NCBI GenBank assembly: GCA_014155875.1
Contig: JACEFZ010014575.1
Span: 62,001 to 126,000 of the forward strand
Direction of reading: 5' to 3'
DNA: 64,000 nucleotides
Origin: Cepaea nemoralis
Taxonomy: Eukaryota > Mollusca > Gastropoda > Stylommatophora > Helicidae
Part shown: positions 24,905 to 35,628 of the stretch, in pieces
Position numbering within the stretch: position 1 is the stretch's first letter
How the letters are laid out: each line of letters starts with the position of its first letter
Notes under the pieces: model-generated
Told to the model about the DNA's origin: nothing
The model's database searches: none
What the model saw: the letters and a program-made list of their open reading frames with translations, nothing else
Translations under genes and position numbers: made by a program

Positions 24905-25440
24905 ACAAACCAGAACATACCTGAGAAATAGGTGTCACATTCAACTGGTCCATGCCACAAACCAGAACATACCTGAGAGATAGGTGTCACAGTCAACTGG
25001 TCCATGCCACAAACCAGAACATACCTGAGAGATAGGTGTCACAGTCAACTGGTCCATGCCACAAACCAGAACATACCTGAGAAATAGGTGTCACAGTCAA
25101 CTGGTCCATGCCACAAACCAGAACATACCTGAGAAATAGGTGTCACAGTCAACTGGTCCATGCCACAAACCAGAACATACCTGAGAGATAGGTGTCACAG
25201 TCAACTGGTCCATGCCACAAACCAGAACATACCTGAGAGATAGGTGTCACAATCAACTGGTCCATGCCACAAACCAGAACATACCTGAGAGATAGGTGTC
25301 ACAATCAACTGGTCCATGCCACAAACCAGAACATACCTGAGAGATAGGTGTCACAGTCAACTGGTCCATGCCACAAACCAGAACATACCTGAGAGATAGG
25401 TGTCACAGTCAACTGGTCCATGCCACAAACCAGAACATAC
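24905..25440 (-). repeat. 52-bp minisatellite made of the exon-11 splice donor
   Basis: Ten complete 52-bp units plus 16 bp, ending at the real donor. In gene orientation each unit is the last 36 nt of the exon ([12 protein letters not shown]) followed by GTATGTTCTGGTTTGT. All ten extra copies keep CAG|GTATGT. Differences among units are few (AGAGATAGG/AGAAATAGG, CAGTCAA/CAATCAA). Confidence 0.97.
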
Positions 25441-25581
25441 CTGAGAGATAGGTGTCACAATCAACTGGTCCATGCCGGTTTTTGAGTTGTAGACATTCTG
25501 TTTGACAAAGCCAGGATCGACCACGTAGTAAATGCCGTCAATGGTCAGCGATGTCTCTGCGATGTTGGTGGCTATGATGAC
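25441..25581 (-). CDS. DHX8: DHX8 visible exon 11: RecA2, motif V; donor amplified
   Basis: Encodes [20 protein letters not shown], then [20 protein letters not shown] and ends VTPISQ. Motif V ([10 protein letters not shown]) contacts RNA and ATP. Visible residues about 535-581. Acceptor TTGGACAG|GTCATC, donor TCTCAG|GTATGT. The last 36 nt of the exon plus the first 16 nt of the intron form the 52-bp unit of the array at 24905-25440, so ten further copies of this donor follow the real one. Confidence 0.95.
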
Positions 25582-25789
25582 CTGTCCAAGTATAGTTGGC
25601 AGTAAAGGAGATAACATGCTTCTCAAAAACACACCATGCAACAGTGACAACATATGGAGATTTGAGTGACGGGATATGTGTGACTTTCAGTGACAAGGTG
25701 TGGGGATTTGTGTGGCTTTAAGTGACATCTGGAGATGTGTGTGACAAGTAATGTTTAGTCCTTGATCTCATCATAAATCATGACGGGGA

Positions 25790-26022
25790 TCTTTGTGGTG
25801 AAGCAGTCAAGCCATCTGCTCTGCACTCCAAAGGTCCTGGGTTTGTTTTCAGACTACATCATTTGGTTCATGAGTGCAGTGTTCTCAGAGACACCTGGGG
25901 GTTGTCGCTGGAGCCACGGATTTTGTGCTTTGTGCAATGCTTTCGGCAGACAGAGACTGAGCCATGTGGGATACAAACCTAGTGCAAAGAAGCTAATCCT
26001 CTCGCATTTTAACCCATTTTAG
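25790..26022 (+). mobile_element. tRNA-derived SINE, family 1, degraded copy
   Basis: Aligns by eye with the SINE at 29053-29287: CTCTGCACTCCAAAGGTCCTGGGTT, GAGACACCTGGGGGT, GCTGGAGCCACGGA and the end CTAATCCTCTCGCATTTTAA. A- and B-boxes are both mutated. Confidence 0.7.
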
Positions 26023-26049
26023 TAATAAAATACACAAACCCTATGATAC

Positions 26050-26185
26050 CAATGTCATCCACATCACACTTACACAAAAATTAACACATCACACTTACAC
26101 AAAAATTAACACATCACACTTACACAAAAATTAACACATCACACTTACACAAAAATTAACAAATCACACTTACACAAAAATCAAC
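26050..26185. repeat. 25-bp minisatellite
   Basis: Five to six units of ACATCACACTTACACAAAAATTAAC with almost no divergence. Confidence 0.95.
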
Positions 26186-26599
26186 ACCTGCGAGATGCGA
26201 TGCTTGAGGAGATCTGTCAACTGAACAATCCGAAACCAAGTAAGAAATGATGTTATCAGACAGACAGTTGGATCAACAGCTTGTGTCGCATGTAATGAAA
26301 GGCAGAAGATCACCAGATTCAACCATTTCCTTAGAATGCTAATTAGATCATTCAATTTCCTTAGAATGCTGGAGCGCCAATGATTCCTCATCATGACAGT
26401 TAGCGGCAAAAGTGGAAAAGAATGATGATGAATATGAAAATAATTGCAATCTAAAACAACAAGCAAACATTTGCAGGTTCATAGTAGGTTGCAGAGTTAC
26501 AATTATTTGTTTCCCATATTGTCCTGGTTACACATGAACGAGCTACAGTGTGCAGGGTTCAAACTTTTGTCTCGAATTTTGAAAAGGGAGTTAGTCAAC

Positions 26600-26830
26600 T
26601 TACCTCTTATAAATTAGTGTATGGGAAATCATTAGCACACACAGGCTGGTTCAGGGGAGAGTGGGCAGAGGGTTTGGTCAACGCTCAACCCATGAAGGAA
26701 AATGTAGGGGGGGCATTCATTCAAGCTGCCAAGAGTAACATCAAAATGGGGGATATTCACTGACAACTGAACAAGGGGACTAAGCACTTGTGGGTATGTC
26801 CTAAGTGCAATAATGCAGATTCTTGATTTG
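26600..26830 (+). mobile_element. RNase H-type LINE 3' end, decayed
   Basis: The end reads GTKHLWVCPKCNNADS then stop, matching the C-terminus of the better-preserved copies at 27345 and 52690 (EHLWECPECxDVxS). The upstream part is scrambled. Confidence 0.6.
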
Positions 26831-26945
26831 ATATTTCATTAACACATGACACCCCTAAAATGGCACGTGTTGTGTTCCTACCTTGACCTAATTATATCAA
26901 CATCACTGCTAACCTCACAAACAAGAACACACATGGGAGACCCAC

Positions 26946-27127
26946 CTTTCGAGAACCAGGTGGAGCTGGCTCAAATATTCTGGTTTGCATTTCTGATGGC
27001 AAAGCACTGTAGACAGGTAGTATAATTAATTCTGGGACTTCTGGTCCTAAAGCTTTCATGCGCTCATAGAGGATCTCACAGGCTGTATCAATCTCCTCTT
27101 GCCCGGTCAGAAACAGAAGTATATCAC
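26946..27127 (-). CDS. DHX8: DHX8 visible exon 10: RecA2, motif IV
   Basis: Encodes [20 protein letters not shown] (motif IV), [15 protein letters not shown] and ends PAPPGSRK. Visible residues about 474-534. Acceptor CACCAG|GTGA, donor GAAAG|GTGGGT, phase 0. The sequence is very close to the vertebrate protein over its whole length. Confidence 0.96.
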
Positions 27128-27344
27128 CTGGTGGTGGCAACAGTCAACAATCATAAAAAAGCCCAGGTAATGGGTACAAAACGTCAGTCACTTGTGTCAG
27201 TTTTATAGTATGATATGGGGCAATGGGTGTCAAGTACGACAGAACAAGAAAACCTGTGATCTTTGACCCTACTTTATCAAGTATGACAGAAAATGAGAAT
27301 TATGGTCTTTTAGCCAACTTTGTTAAGTACAACAGAAAATGGGA

Positions 27345-27757
27345 CTTGATTGATTGATTGATTGATTTAGGAATCTACATCACAGCATTCGGGGCATTCC
27401 CATAAGTGCTCCATCCCCATCCTCAGCAGCCAGCGAAGAGTTCCAACACTAATAGTACCAGTAGCAATCTGATTATAAGTCCGTCTCGCCTTTCCTCTGA
27501 GCATTGAGCGTCGGCCAGATCCCTTCGTCACTCCTCGTCTCATTCTTGCCAGACCATGGTAATCCATTTGCTCCTCTGAGGTGTGCATGTGCTCCCACAA
27601 GGCCGCAACCACGTCTGCCTTGTCATGTATCAATACTCCACCAAGTTTTGCCGAGCCAGCCAATCTGTCCGCCTGTTCATTCCCCAGCACACCGGCATGC
27701 CCTGGAGAAAAGATCCAGGCGATGCTTGTCACCCGTGACTTGTGGTCTTTGACCCTA
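27345..27757 (-). mobile_element. RNase H-type LINE, 5'-truncated copy
   Basis: Reads SRVTSIAWIFSPGHAGVLGN, EQADRLAGSAKLGG and ends HLWECPECCDVDS then stop, with a (GATT)n tail at 27350-27367. This is the last third of the RNase H domain plus C-terminal tail, nearly identical to 52330-52700. A short GACTTG repeat at both borders may be the target duplication; the host sequence reads on as a local CTTTGACCCTA repeat. Confidence 0.85.
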
Positions 27758-27904
27758 TCATAACAATAGATCATTAACAGCCAGGTTTGTACATAAACAG
27801 TGACAGGTTCATAGACAAATAGTGTCAAGATTATAATTCTGCTGTCAACTAATAGAAGAATATTAACTTGTTCTGAATTAGTCAATGTGAAACATGCACT
27901 TGTC

Positions 27905-28190
27905 AATTTACAAGCACCCAGTTTATAAATAATGTCACATTTATAATCAGATAGTGCTAAGTTAACAAATATTGCCAGATTTATAATCGTAGACTGGCAA
28001 GTTAATAAATATTGTCAAATGTATAATCCAGACTGACAAGTTAAATAAATATTGCCAGATTTATAATCATAAACTGGCAAGTTAATAAAGATTTATAATC
28101 AGATATGCTAAGCTAATAAATATTGCCAGATTTATAATCATAGACTGGCAAGTTAATACATATTTCCAGATGTATAAATATGTTATGAAA
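27905..28190. repeat. degenerate 40-44-bp repeat
   Basis: Six or seven diverged copies of GCCAGATTTATAATCATAGA followed by CTGGCAAGTTAATAAATATT. Confidence 0.85.
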
Positions 28191-28335
28191 CTAGTGCCAA
28201 GTGTACAAACAAACAATCTCAAGTTTATAATCAGTGCCAAATATATAAACAGTGATACACCTACACAGCAGCAGTACCAAGTTGACTACAGTAGTATATC
28301 AGGGACTTTCTAATTGCTGGTTCAATGTTCAGGCT

Positions 28336-28985
28336 TCCACGCCATACAGTAGTGTTGAATTTACATGATATTCCACGCCATACAGTAGTGTTGAATTTAC
28401 ATGATATTCCATGCTATACAGTAGTGTTGAATTTACATGATATTCCATGCTATACAGTAGTGTTGAATTTACATGATATTCCATGCCATACAGTAGTGTT
28501 GAATTTACATGATATTCCACGCCATACAGTAGTGTTGAATTTACATGATATTCCATGCTATACAGTAGTGTTGAATTTACATGATATTCCACGCTATACA
28601 GTAGTGTTGAATTTACATGATATTCCATGCCATACAATAGTGTTGAATTTACATGATATTCCACGCTATACAGTAGTGTTGAATTTACATGATATTCCAT
28701 GCCATACAATAGTGTTGAATTTACATGATATTCCATGCTATACAGTAGTGTTGAATTTACATGATATTCCATGCCATACAGTAGTGTTGAATTTACATGA
28801 TATTCCATGCCATACAGTAGTGTTGAATTTACATGATATTCCATGCCATACAATAGTGTTGAATTTACATGATATTCCATGCCATACAATAGTGTTGAAT
28901 TTACATGATATTCCATGCCATACAATAGTGTTGAATTTACATGATATTCCATGCCATACAATAGTGTTGAATTTACATGATATTC
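28336..28985. repeat. 36-bp minisatellite
   Basis: Eighteen units of 36 bp (TTGAATTTACATGATATTCC followed by ATGCCATACAGTAGTG). The period is a multiple of three, so both strands stay open for hundreds of bases (12-residue repeats such as HDIPCYTVVLNL). Variation is limited to C/T and A/G at four positions. Not a gene. Confidence 0.97.
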
Positions 28986-29640
28986 GATGCATTAAAATTG
29001 AGAATTGTCAAAGGTTATGTGTATACAATACTACTGTATGGCGCAGAAGCCTTCTGTGGCAAAGTGGTAAAATCGTCTGCACCGCGCTCCGAAGGTTGTG
29101 GGTTCGATTCCGGGCTAAGTCTTTCGGTTCACGATTGCATTTTTCTCGGAGACTCCTAGGGGTCATTGCTGGAGCTATGGAGTTTGTGCGACACTTTCGG
29201 TAGGCCACCCTGCAGAAAGAGACCGATCTATATAGGATAGAACCCAATGCAATGAAGTCAATCCTCTCGACTTTTAAGACTTTTTAAGCAGAAGCCTGGA
29301 CAATGAACAAGCAATTAGAAAGTCGTATAGAGGCCCCGGAGATGTGGATATATAGAAGAATATACCATACTTCATGGAAACAAAAACAATCAAATACAGA
29401 AGTTCTAGAAAAACTGGCAATGAAAGGAGGCAAGTGAAATATTTGTCCGCCACGTTAAAAGACATAACACTCTTATAAAATCCAAACTGGGGGTAAGGTT
29501 GAAAGCTTGCATGAGTAAGAGGTAGACAACGATACAAGTGGGAAGATAACATCAAGACATGGACGAACAGCAATCTGACAGACTGTACAATTGGGATGAG
29601 AGACAGACATTGTTGGAGATCCATTGCAGCCAACCTTCAT
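28986..29640 (+). mobile_element. non-LTR reverse transcriptase C-terminal fragment, split by a SINE
   Basis: Reads LKLRIVKGYVYTILLYGAEA before the SINE and AEAWTMNKQLESRIEAPEMW, IYRRIYHTSWK after it. The LLYGAEAWT box is the conserved post-thumb region of RTE/L1-like elements. Several frameshifts follow. Confidence 0.75.
29053..29287 (+). mobile_element. tRNA-derived SINE, family 1, best copy
   Basis: The 5' part carries a perfect pol III A-box (TGGCAAAGTGG) and B-box (GGTTCGATTCC) at tRNA-like spacing, followed by an unrelated body and a T-rich end. It is bounded by a 10-bp target duplication GCAGAAGCCT (29043-29052 and 29288-29297) lying inside a retrotransposon coding region. Confidence 0.9.
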
Positions 29641-29814
29641 TGTGGAGACGGCACCTGATTGATTGACTGATCAGGTACTGGTAAATATTAACATTCTGAT
29701 CTAGATGATTCTCTCAGGCCACTAGATAAGTGAGCTCAATTTAATTGTAAGACTTCAATAACATGGCCAACTCAGCCAGACTGTTGAAGCAACCCGAGTT
29801 TTGTGGTGATTTCA

Positions 29815-30018
<204 letters not shown>

Positions 30019-30106
30019 TTAACATGGCTTTTACATTTATTAACGCACCTTTTACATGTACAAATGCTTTCAAGGAGTTTGTGACTGAGGGCTCACAATT
30101 TTCACC

Positions 30107-31030
30107 TCACACATCATGGGAATGTGTTCAATCCTTGGTACAGCTGCTGCATTGGTCCAGGTTTCTCTTTTTGGGCGGTACCCACCCAGGGTAGGCGGGG
30201 AAACACCTTGCCTCTCTAGCTGGCTTAATATTTTCCTGGCAATTAACTTCTCCGGCAGCTTGCCTATTGTATTCTGCATGGTTATAATTTTATATCCCTG
30301 AATTTTTGTGTGGTCTTTGTCAGGCTTCGGCAAGGGAATCAGATAGCTGTGTAACCACTCCTCCTTGATGCTAGCACTCCCTATACTGTTGTTGTATATG
30401 TCTGCTAGTTTCTCTAGCTCGTTGTCGGTACACCTATTGATGTCGTCGTATTTTATGCCATCAGGCCCTGGAGCGCTGTTTTTTGATCGTCGAAGCACAG
30501 CCTTGATTTCTTTCACTGTCACTGTGTCTTCATCCGAAGTGTTCTGGGCCTTGCACCTGTCTGAGGTGACCTCCTTGGCAAGATTTTGGCCTCCCATGTC
30601 TGTCTGGTTGCTCTGCTCTAGATAGCGTTCAAAGAGGGCTTTGCCCTTGTCCTTGTCAGTCCTCTGCCAGATGAGGTCAGCACTTTGGAAGTCAGAAATG
30701 CTATTATTCTTGACTACCCCACTCATGCTTTTATGTAGTCGCCAGAACAATTTCAGTGACTTGTCTGTGCTTTCTGACACACCTCTGCCCATTTTTCACT
30801 TTTAACCACTTTGACCAGTTTTTGAAAGAGCTTACTTTTGTGTGCATCTCTCTTTCTAAGTGCATGCAGGGACTAGGATGGCCATCTCTGTTCTTCTTGG
30901 CATTTTGCCATCTCTTTACAGCACTACGCTTATCCACCCAAGCCTTCTCCACCTCGAAATTCCACCAAGGTGGCTGCTCCCAGCTTTTTTTCCTGCCTGA
31001 AGCTTTCTTTTCCTGAAGCTGCCCTGAAGT
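30107..31030 (-). mobile_element. RNase H-type LINE, inverted 5' portion (EN end and first half of RT)
   Basis: Minus-strand ORFs read PPWWNFEVEKAWVDKR at 30950, then KSKNSAPGPDGIKYDDI-like RT start (RRSKNSAPGPDGIKYDD), HSYLIPLPKPDKDHTKIQGY and GGYRPKRETWTNAAA. Thus it holds the end of the endonuclease-RT linker and RT up to just before motif A. It stops there and the element resumes on the plus strand at about 31035. Confidence 0.85.
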
Positions 31031-32650
31031 TTTTTTGTTTTTATATTGCCCATGATGTCTATGAAGGTTTCCACTCAGGCATTGAAACCTTTGCTGCAGT
31101 GACTGATCTTGACGACGCGCACAACAGAGTACCACTGGATTTTTTAATGCTTCAGCTTCTTGAAGTCAGCTGGCGCAATGGTCAACCCAACAAAGGCAAC
31201 AGTGACTTTGGTTCTCGTTCAATAATCATATTGTCAACACTCCAACAAAGGCAACAGTGACTTGGTTCTCGTTCAATAATCATATTGTCAACATTCCAAC
31301 ACCAACTGTAAAGCTGTGTTCAGAGACGGTGGAAAGAATGCAGGCAATGAATTACCTGGGGATACGGTCTGATCGAAGCCTTGCTTATAATTAGCACATA
31401 GACCAGGTGATAACAAAGGCCAAGCGGGGTTTGGCTGCGATGCGGGTGATGGCGGCAGCAAACTGTGAGCAGCGCCATCTATGTCTTCTGTATGAGGGGC
31501 TGGTCGTGTCTGTTTTTGAGTATGCAATGGCAATCCTGACTCTCAGTCGTAAGCAGATAGAAAGGATGGAAAGGATACAGAATGAAGCTATGCGCATTAT
31601 TCTTGGATGTACAAGAGATACAGCATGCAGGGTGATTTTCCAACCATTGATTGCAGAGCACGCGCCTACCTCAGAGTTAACGCAAACACACAACATCCAC
31701 TGCATAGTGAAATTATGAAGGTGAAGGGCAGCAGGTTAAAAAGAGGACGGTCGTGGATGGGTCAAGCTGAAGACATTCTTCAACAGGTGTGTTCACTTGA
31801 GGACTTAGAACCTGGCGAGGAGTGGGTACAAGTGCCAACAGATTTCTGCACATCCTTTTCAGTTTGCATCCAACTAGATAGAAAATGCAGACAAGAAAAT
31901 CCAGCTGCTGTGGAGGCTGAAGTACAAGCGTTGATTTTCGAGAATTCGCTAGACGGTGATGCTGTCATCTACACAGATGGGTTGGTCGTCCGACATGTGA
32001 GAAGCTCATGGGCCTTTACAGCTCAGGCCGGAGGGAGAATTGTGAAGGAGGACTCTGGTGCTTTCACTGAAACCACAAGTAGCCTGACTATGGAAGTTAT
32101 GGCAGTAAGTAAAGCAATAACATGGCTCGAGACACAGACTTTCACTAGGGCATGTTTCCTTAGCGACTCAATGAACATGATCAAGAGGATAGAGGATGGG
32201 GTCGATCCGAAGAGAATGGTTGCTGTCTCTGGAGCGGTCTCGGCTGGCAAAGATTAGTTTCATCTTCGTGCCAGGGCATGCGGGAGTACAAGGAAATGAG
32301 TGGGCTGACGAGCTCACAGGTGAGGCTACGGTGGAGGGCGGACGCACCATGGATCAGGCTGACACTCTGAATGCTCTACGAGAAGTAAGACTTGCGTGAA
32401 CCAAATGATGACTGTGAATCTACAACCATGGCCAGACTGCGAGAACAGCAAATTAAAAGAGGGGTGGCCAAACAAAAACACTACGCAGGAAGCCAAAGAA
32501 GATTGATAAACCAACACAGAACTGGTGTCGTTAGCCGCTACACGCTGCGGGATTTGCTGAGGGGATCCGAGCACTTATGGACTGAATGGTTCGATGTGCA
32601 ATGAGGATGATCTGTTGACTATCTAACTAACTAACTAACTAACTAAACTA
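31031..32650 (+). mobile_element. RNase H-type LINE, 3' portion with (AACT)n tail
   Basis: Plus strand resumes at AHDVYEGF, then AAVTDLDDAHNRVPLDF (RT motif A), a gap, VFEYAMAILTLSRKQIERME, AVIYTDG (RNase H), TTSSLTMEVMAVSKAI, FVPGHAGVQGNEWADEL and LRDLLRGSEHLWTEWFDVQ then stop. A tail of AACTAACT repeats ends it near 32645. A 67-bp tandem duplication (31184-31310) and several frameshifts show that it is dead. Confidence 0.88.
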
Positions 32651-32699
32651 GCTCACTAACCAACCAACCAAACAACCAACCAACTAACTGATACAGCTC

Positions 32700-33428
32700 T
32701 GGAATTTAATCAATCCTAGCCGTAACACTACATGGTGACTGTTTGGACAAGCAGCCATTATTTTGCCGGCTCAGAAAAAAACTTTCCTGGCATACATCAG
32801 CAAGGGTACAGAGTTGTCATGAAAGCAAATATCTTCAAGATACAGTTGTTGTCATGAAAACGGAGAATACAAAATAATTTTTAACAGTGCTGAACAATAC
32901 AGACAGATTCATATAAACAAGTTACAGATTTGTGGAATTAAGGTACTGCCCTGTTTATGTTTGTGAAAATGTATACAAAATCCAGGTATTTATATCACTA
33001 CTCAAGAAACAACAGAATCAGGCACACAATGAGGAGGTACAAAGCAAATGGTAAACGACAGGATGAGGTACAAAACATGAAGTACACAACAGGAGGGAGT
33101 ACATAACTGGAGGAGGTGCACTTTATAAAATGGTACCCCAAAAAATATGCACCAGGATACAAGAAAATGGTACAAGGGGAGGTAACCACCATGATGAGAT
33201 AACAGAAGAAACCCAACAGACAGAGCTACATGACAGGATAATGTACAGGCCAGATGCAGAATTGCAACATCAAGACACAAACTAAGATATACATAAAACA
33301 GAACATACACAAATAGGATACACAAAACAGAAGGAGAGAAATATTACAACAATTCTGAAACAGAAACAACACAACAATGAACAACGGCAATCAGTTAATC
33401 TCTATAAAAAATGACAGCTAATACTTAC
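32700..33428. other. no gene recognised
   Basis: Intron sequence rich in short AGGAGGTACA-like words near 33030-33180. No feature recognised. Confidence 0.5.
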
Positions 33429-33515
33429 AGCTTCGTAGAAATATTGGGAGAATTTTACAGCATCCAGAGTCGCTGATGTGACAATAAGTTTTAGGTCCTG
33501 TCGTTTCTTCACAGC
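33429..33515 (-). CDS. DHX8: DHX8 visible exon 8: RecA1, SAT motif
   Basis: A 29-codon exon: [20 protein letters not shown] then KFSQYFYEA. The SAT triplet of motif III couples ATP hydrolysis to unwinding. Visible residues about 404-432. Acceptor CCAACAG|GCTG, donor AAGCT|GTAAGT, phase 0. Confidence 0.95.
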
Positions 33516-33579
33516 CTGTTGGAGAATTTAATTATTTTCATCCAGAAACAAAAAGGTACAGTATATGTGCTAATCTTGG

Positions 33580-33725
33580 CACCAAACTTTGAATATTCAA
33601 TTCTAAGATTAAATCAGTTCTACTGTATGGATCAGAAACCTGGAGAATGTATAAGATTATCACTAATAAACTACAAACATGCATTAATTGGTTCCTGCAT
33701 AAAACAGAAGGATTAAAATGGTACA
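33580..33725 (+). mobile_element. RT C-terminal fragment
   Basis: Reads IKSVLLYGSETWRMYKIITNKL-like sequence (KSVLLYGSETWRMYK), the VLLYGSETW box of non-LTR reverse transcriptases. Only about 45 codons survive. Confidence 0.65.
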
Positions 33726-34083
33726 GCAGAATCACCAATCAATCCACCACAATCATCCCACCAGCCATTAACAACACCCATGTCCCAAGATGAACCTCTC
33801 AACCTCAAATAGCAATTGAAAGTACTGTTTGCTAGCTGCCCATTTCCTTGCCCCTTCTATAGAAATTATTGGTGGCTGCATGTCAGCTCTGTCACCCCTC
33901 TTACCTCTTCCATAACGAGGACAATATAGACCTGAAGTTCACAGAGGCTGATAACTTACTCCCTGCTCACAGCCTTATCATTTAGCCTATCATCACTATC
34001 ATGTGAAATGCTGATAAGCACTGGTGGAGGAGGGTGTCATGGCTCGCCAGCTGACATGATCACTGGGGCCTGGGGTCAAGTCT

Positions 34084-34290
34084 GTGTTCTACACACTACT
34101 TTCTGAACTAGGCAGCCAGCATAAGGTCACGATACAGTCTCACTGTGGAGTACCTAGAAACAAGAGAGCTGACCGACTAGCTAAGGAAGGAGCAATAGAA
34201 GAACCTGATGTACCTGTCACATATCACCAAAAGAAAAGAATGATCAAATCAATCAGAAAGCCACCAACACCAGCTCAAGATGACTAGCCC
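34084..34290 (+). mobile_element. RNase H C-terminal fragment of another LINE
   Basis: Reads SHCGVPRNKRADRLAKEGAI then EPDVPVTYHQKKRMIKSIRK. It resembles the equivalent part of the full element at 53924-58756 (SHCSIPGNEEADRLAKEGG ... DITYNEAKRLIKS). Confidence 0.65.
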
Positions 34291-34362
34291 TTTGTGGACT
34301 GACCAGAACAAATAATTAATTATTCTTGTGCCACAGAATAGAATACACAGACTGCACAACTA

Positions 34363-34905
34363 CATGTATACAAATATATATGTGGCTAGAGGAGACTACT
34401 GCAACACACGTTGTGTTCATTACGGATTCAAAGAATATACTTAGCAAGGTGGAGAAAGGAATGTTTCATGTGGAATGGCTCTTGTCGTTTCAGAGGCCAC
34501 AGATTGTGAGAATTGTATGGATATTTTGCCCTGGCTATGCGAGTGTACGGGGGAAAGAACAGGCTGATAGGCTAGCAGGGAATGCACCTCTTGGTGGTAT
34601 CTTGCCTATGGACAAGGGGGAGGTGGTCGTGCGCTTGTGGGACCAGGTGGGGAAGGCGGAGGAACAGATTGAGAACCCATATATGGAAAGAATGAGATTG
34701 CAGGGGATCGGCAGGGGATCGGCAGGGGTTCTGGAAGAATCTCAAAACTGAGATGGAAGAGCAGGAGAACTTTTAATCAGATAGCGGTGGGAACGATTAG
34801 TAGTATCACTCTTCACTGGCTGTTGAACGAGGGGACTGAGCACATATGGGAATGTCCTGAGTGCAGTGATGTCGGTTCTTAACTCAACTCAACTCAACAC
34901 AAAAT
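34363..34905 (+). mobile_element. RNase H-type LINE 3' end with (AACTC)n tail
   Basis: Reads THVVFITDSKNILSKVEKGM, IVWIFCPGYASVRGKEQADR, then after a frameshift TFNQIAVGTISSITLHWLLN and EHIWECPECSDVGS then stop, with an AACTCAACTC tail. It belongs to the same superfamily as 51680-52722 but is more diverged; the PGHAG box is mutated to PGYAS. Confidence 0.82.
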
Positions 34906-35106
34906 TCAAGACGGCAAAACAGCCGTGTGCACATGTGTGTTGGGCCGCAGACAGCAGATCACACATTCCAAACCACAAAAATATGACATTTCCAGACAAA
35001 CCTTCGGGCCCAGAGAAAAACAGTGGAAGATAAACTCTATGGACTACTGAGTGAAATATAAAAAAATAAAAAAAACAGTTAAATTCATACATGAGACAAC
35101 ATTGCA

Positions 35107-35295
35107 TATATTTTTTTTGCATACCCTATTTACAGGACATTGCAGTCAACAACAGCATTTTTCAGCTGCTGTTGATGTCTTGGCAAGTTTTATGTTCAGT
35201 AGTTTACCATTGCTTTCTGAACGACTGGCTCACATACCTTTCTGTAAGAAACCAACGCGACGCGATCCACTGCCAAATCTCGCGCAGCTGTGTTT
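35107..35295 (-). mobile_element. tRNA-derived SINE, family 2, copy B (5'-truncated)
   Basis: Shares GGACATTGCAGTCAACAACAGCATT, CTTGGCAAGTTTTA, CCATTGCTTTCTGAACGACT and CGCGCAGC with the other two copies. The tRNA-like head is missing or too diverged. Confidence 0.72.
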
Positions 35296-35628
35296 CATTT
35301 CAGATATAGACACATTTCAAGTGAACAAAAGAAGAAGTCTGTGCTGTTATCCTGGTTATGTCATGTTGCAAAACCATGCAGATATTTATTTTGTTGTTTT
35401 CCTCTTCTTCTTTTTCAATAAGTTAGTTAACCTATCATGTGATAAAATAACAAATACGTTGGAAATTAATCCACAAACATGTTGGGAAAGAATCCGATAC
35501 AAACATGTACAGGAAATGCCATGAAACAAAACAGCTGAGTGAACAGACAGAATTAACAAAGTAAGGGGGCCTTTCCCACCATGAGGTGTGCAGGTTATAT
35601 GGTGCTAGCCCTGTGTTCTCAGACCTAC

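Noticed and set aside
24905..25440. CRISPR-like regular array
   Set aside because: Units are contiguous copies without unique spacers, in a eukaryotic intron. The same applies to the other arrays.
25357..25653. 98-codon ORF as an alternative DHX8 isoform
   Set aside because: It is the true exon read through its donor into the decoy array; without transcript evidence it should not be called a coding isoform.
29053..29130. Genuine tRNA gene
   Set aside because: A- and B-boxes are present, but the sequence does not fold into a full cloverleaf with a clear acceptor stem and is fused to a SINE body with target duplication.
28325..29203. 292-codon plus-strand ORF with 12-residue repeats
   Set aside because: Pure read-through of the 36-bp minisatellite into a LINE fragment and SINE; the opposite strand is equally open.
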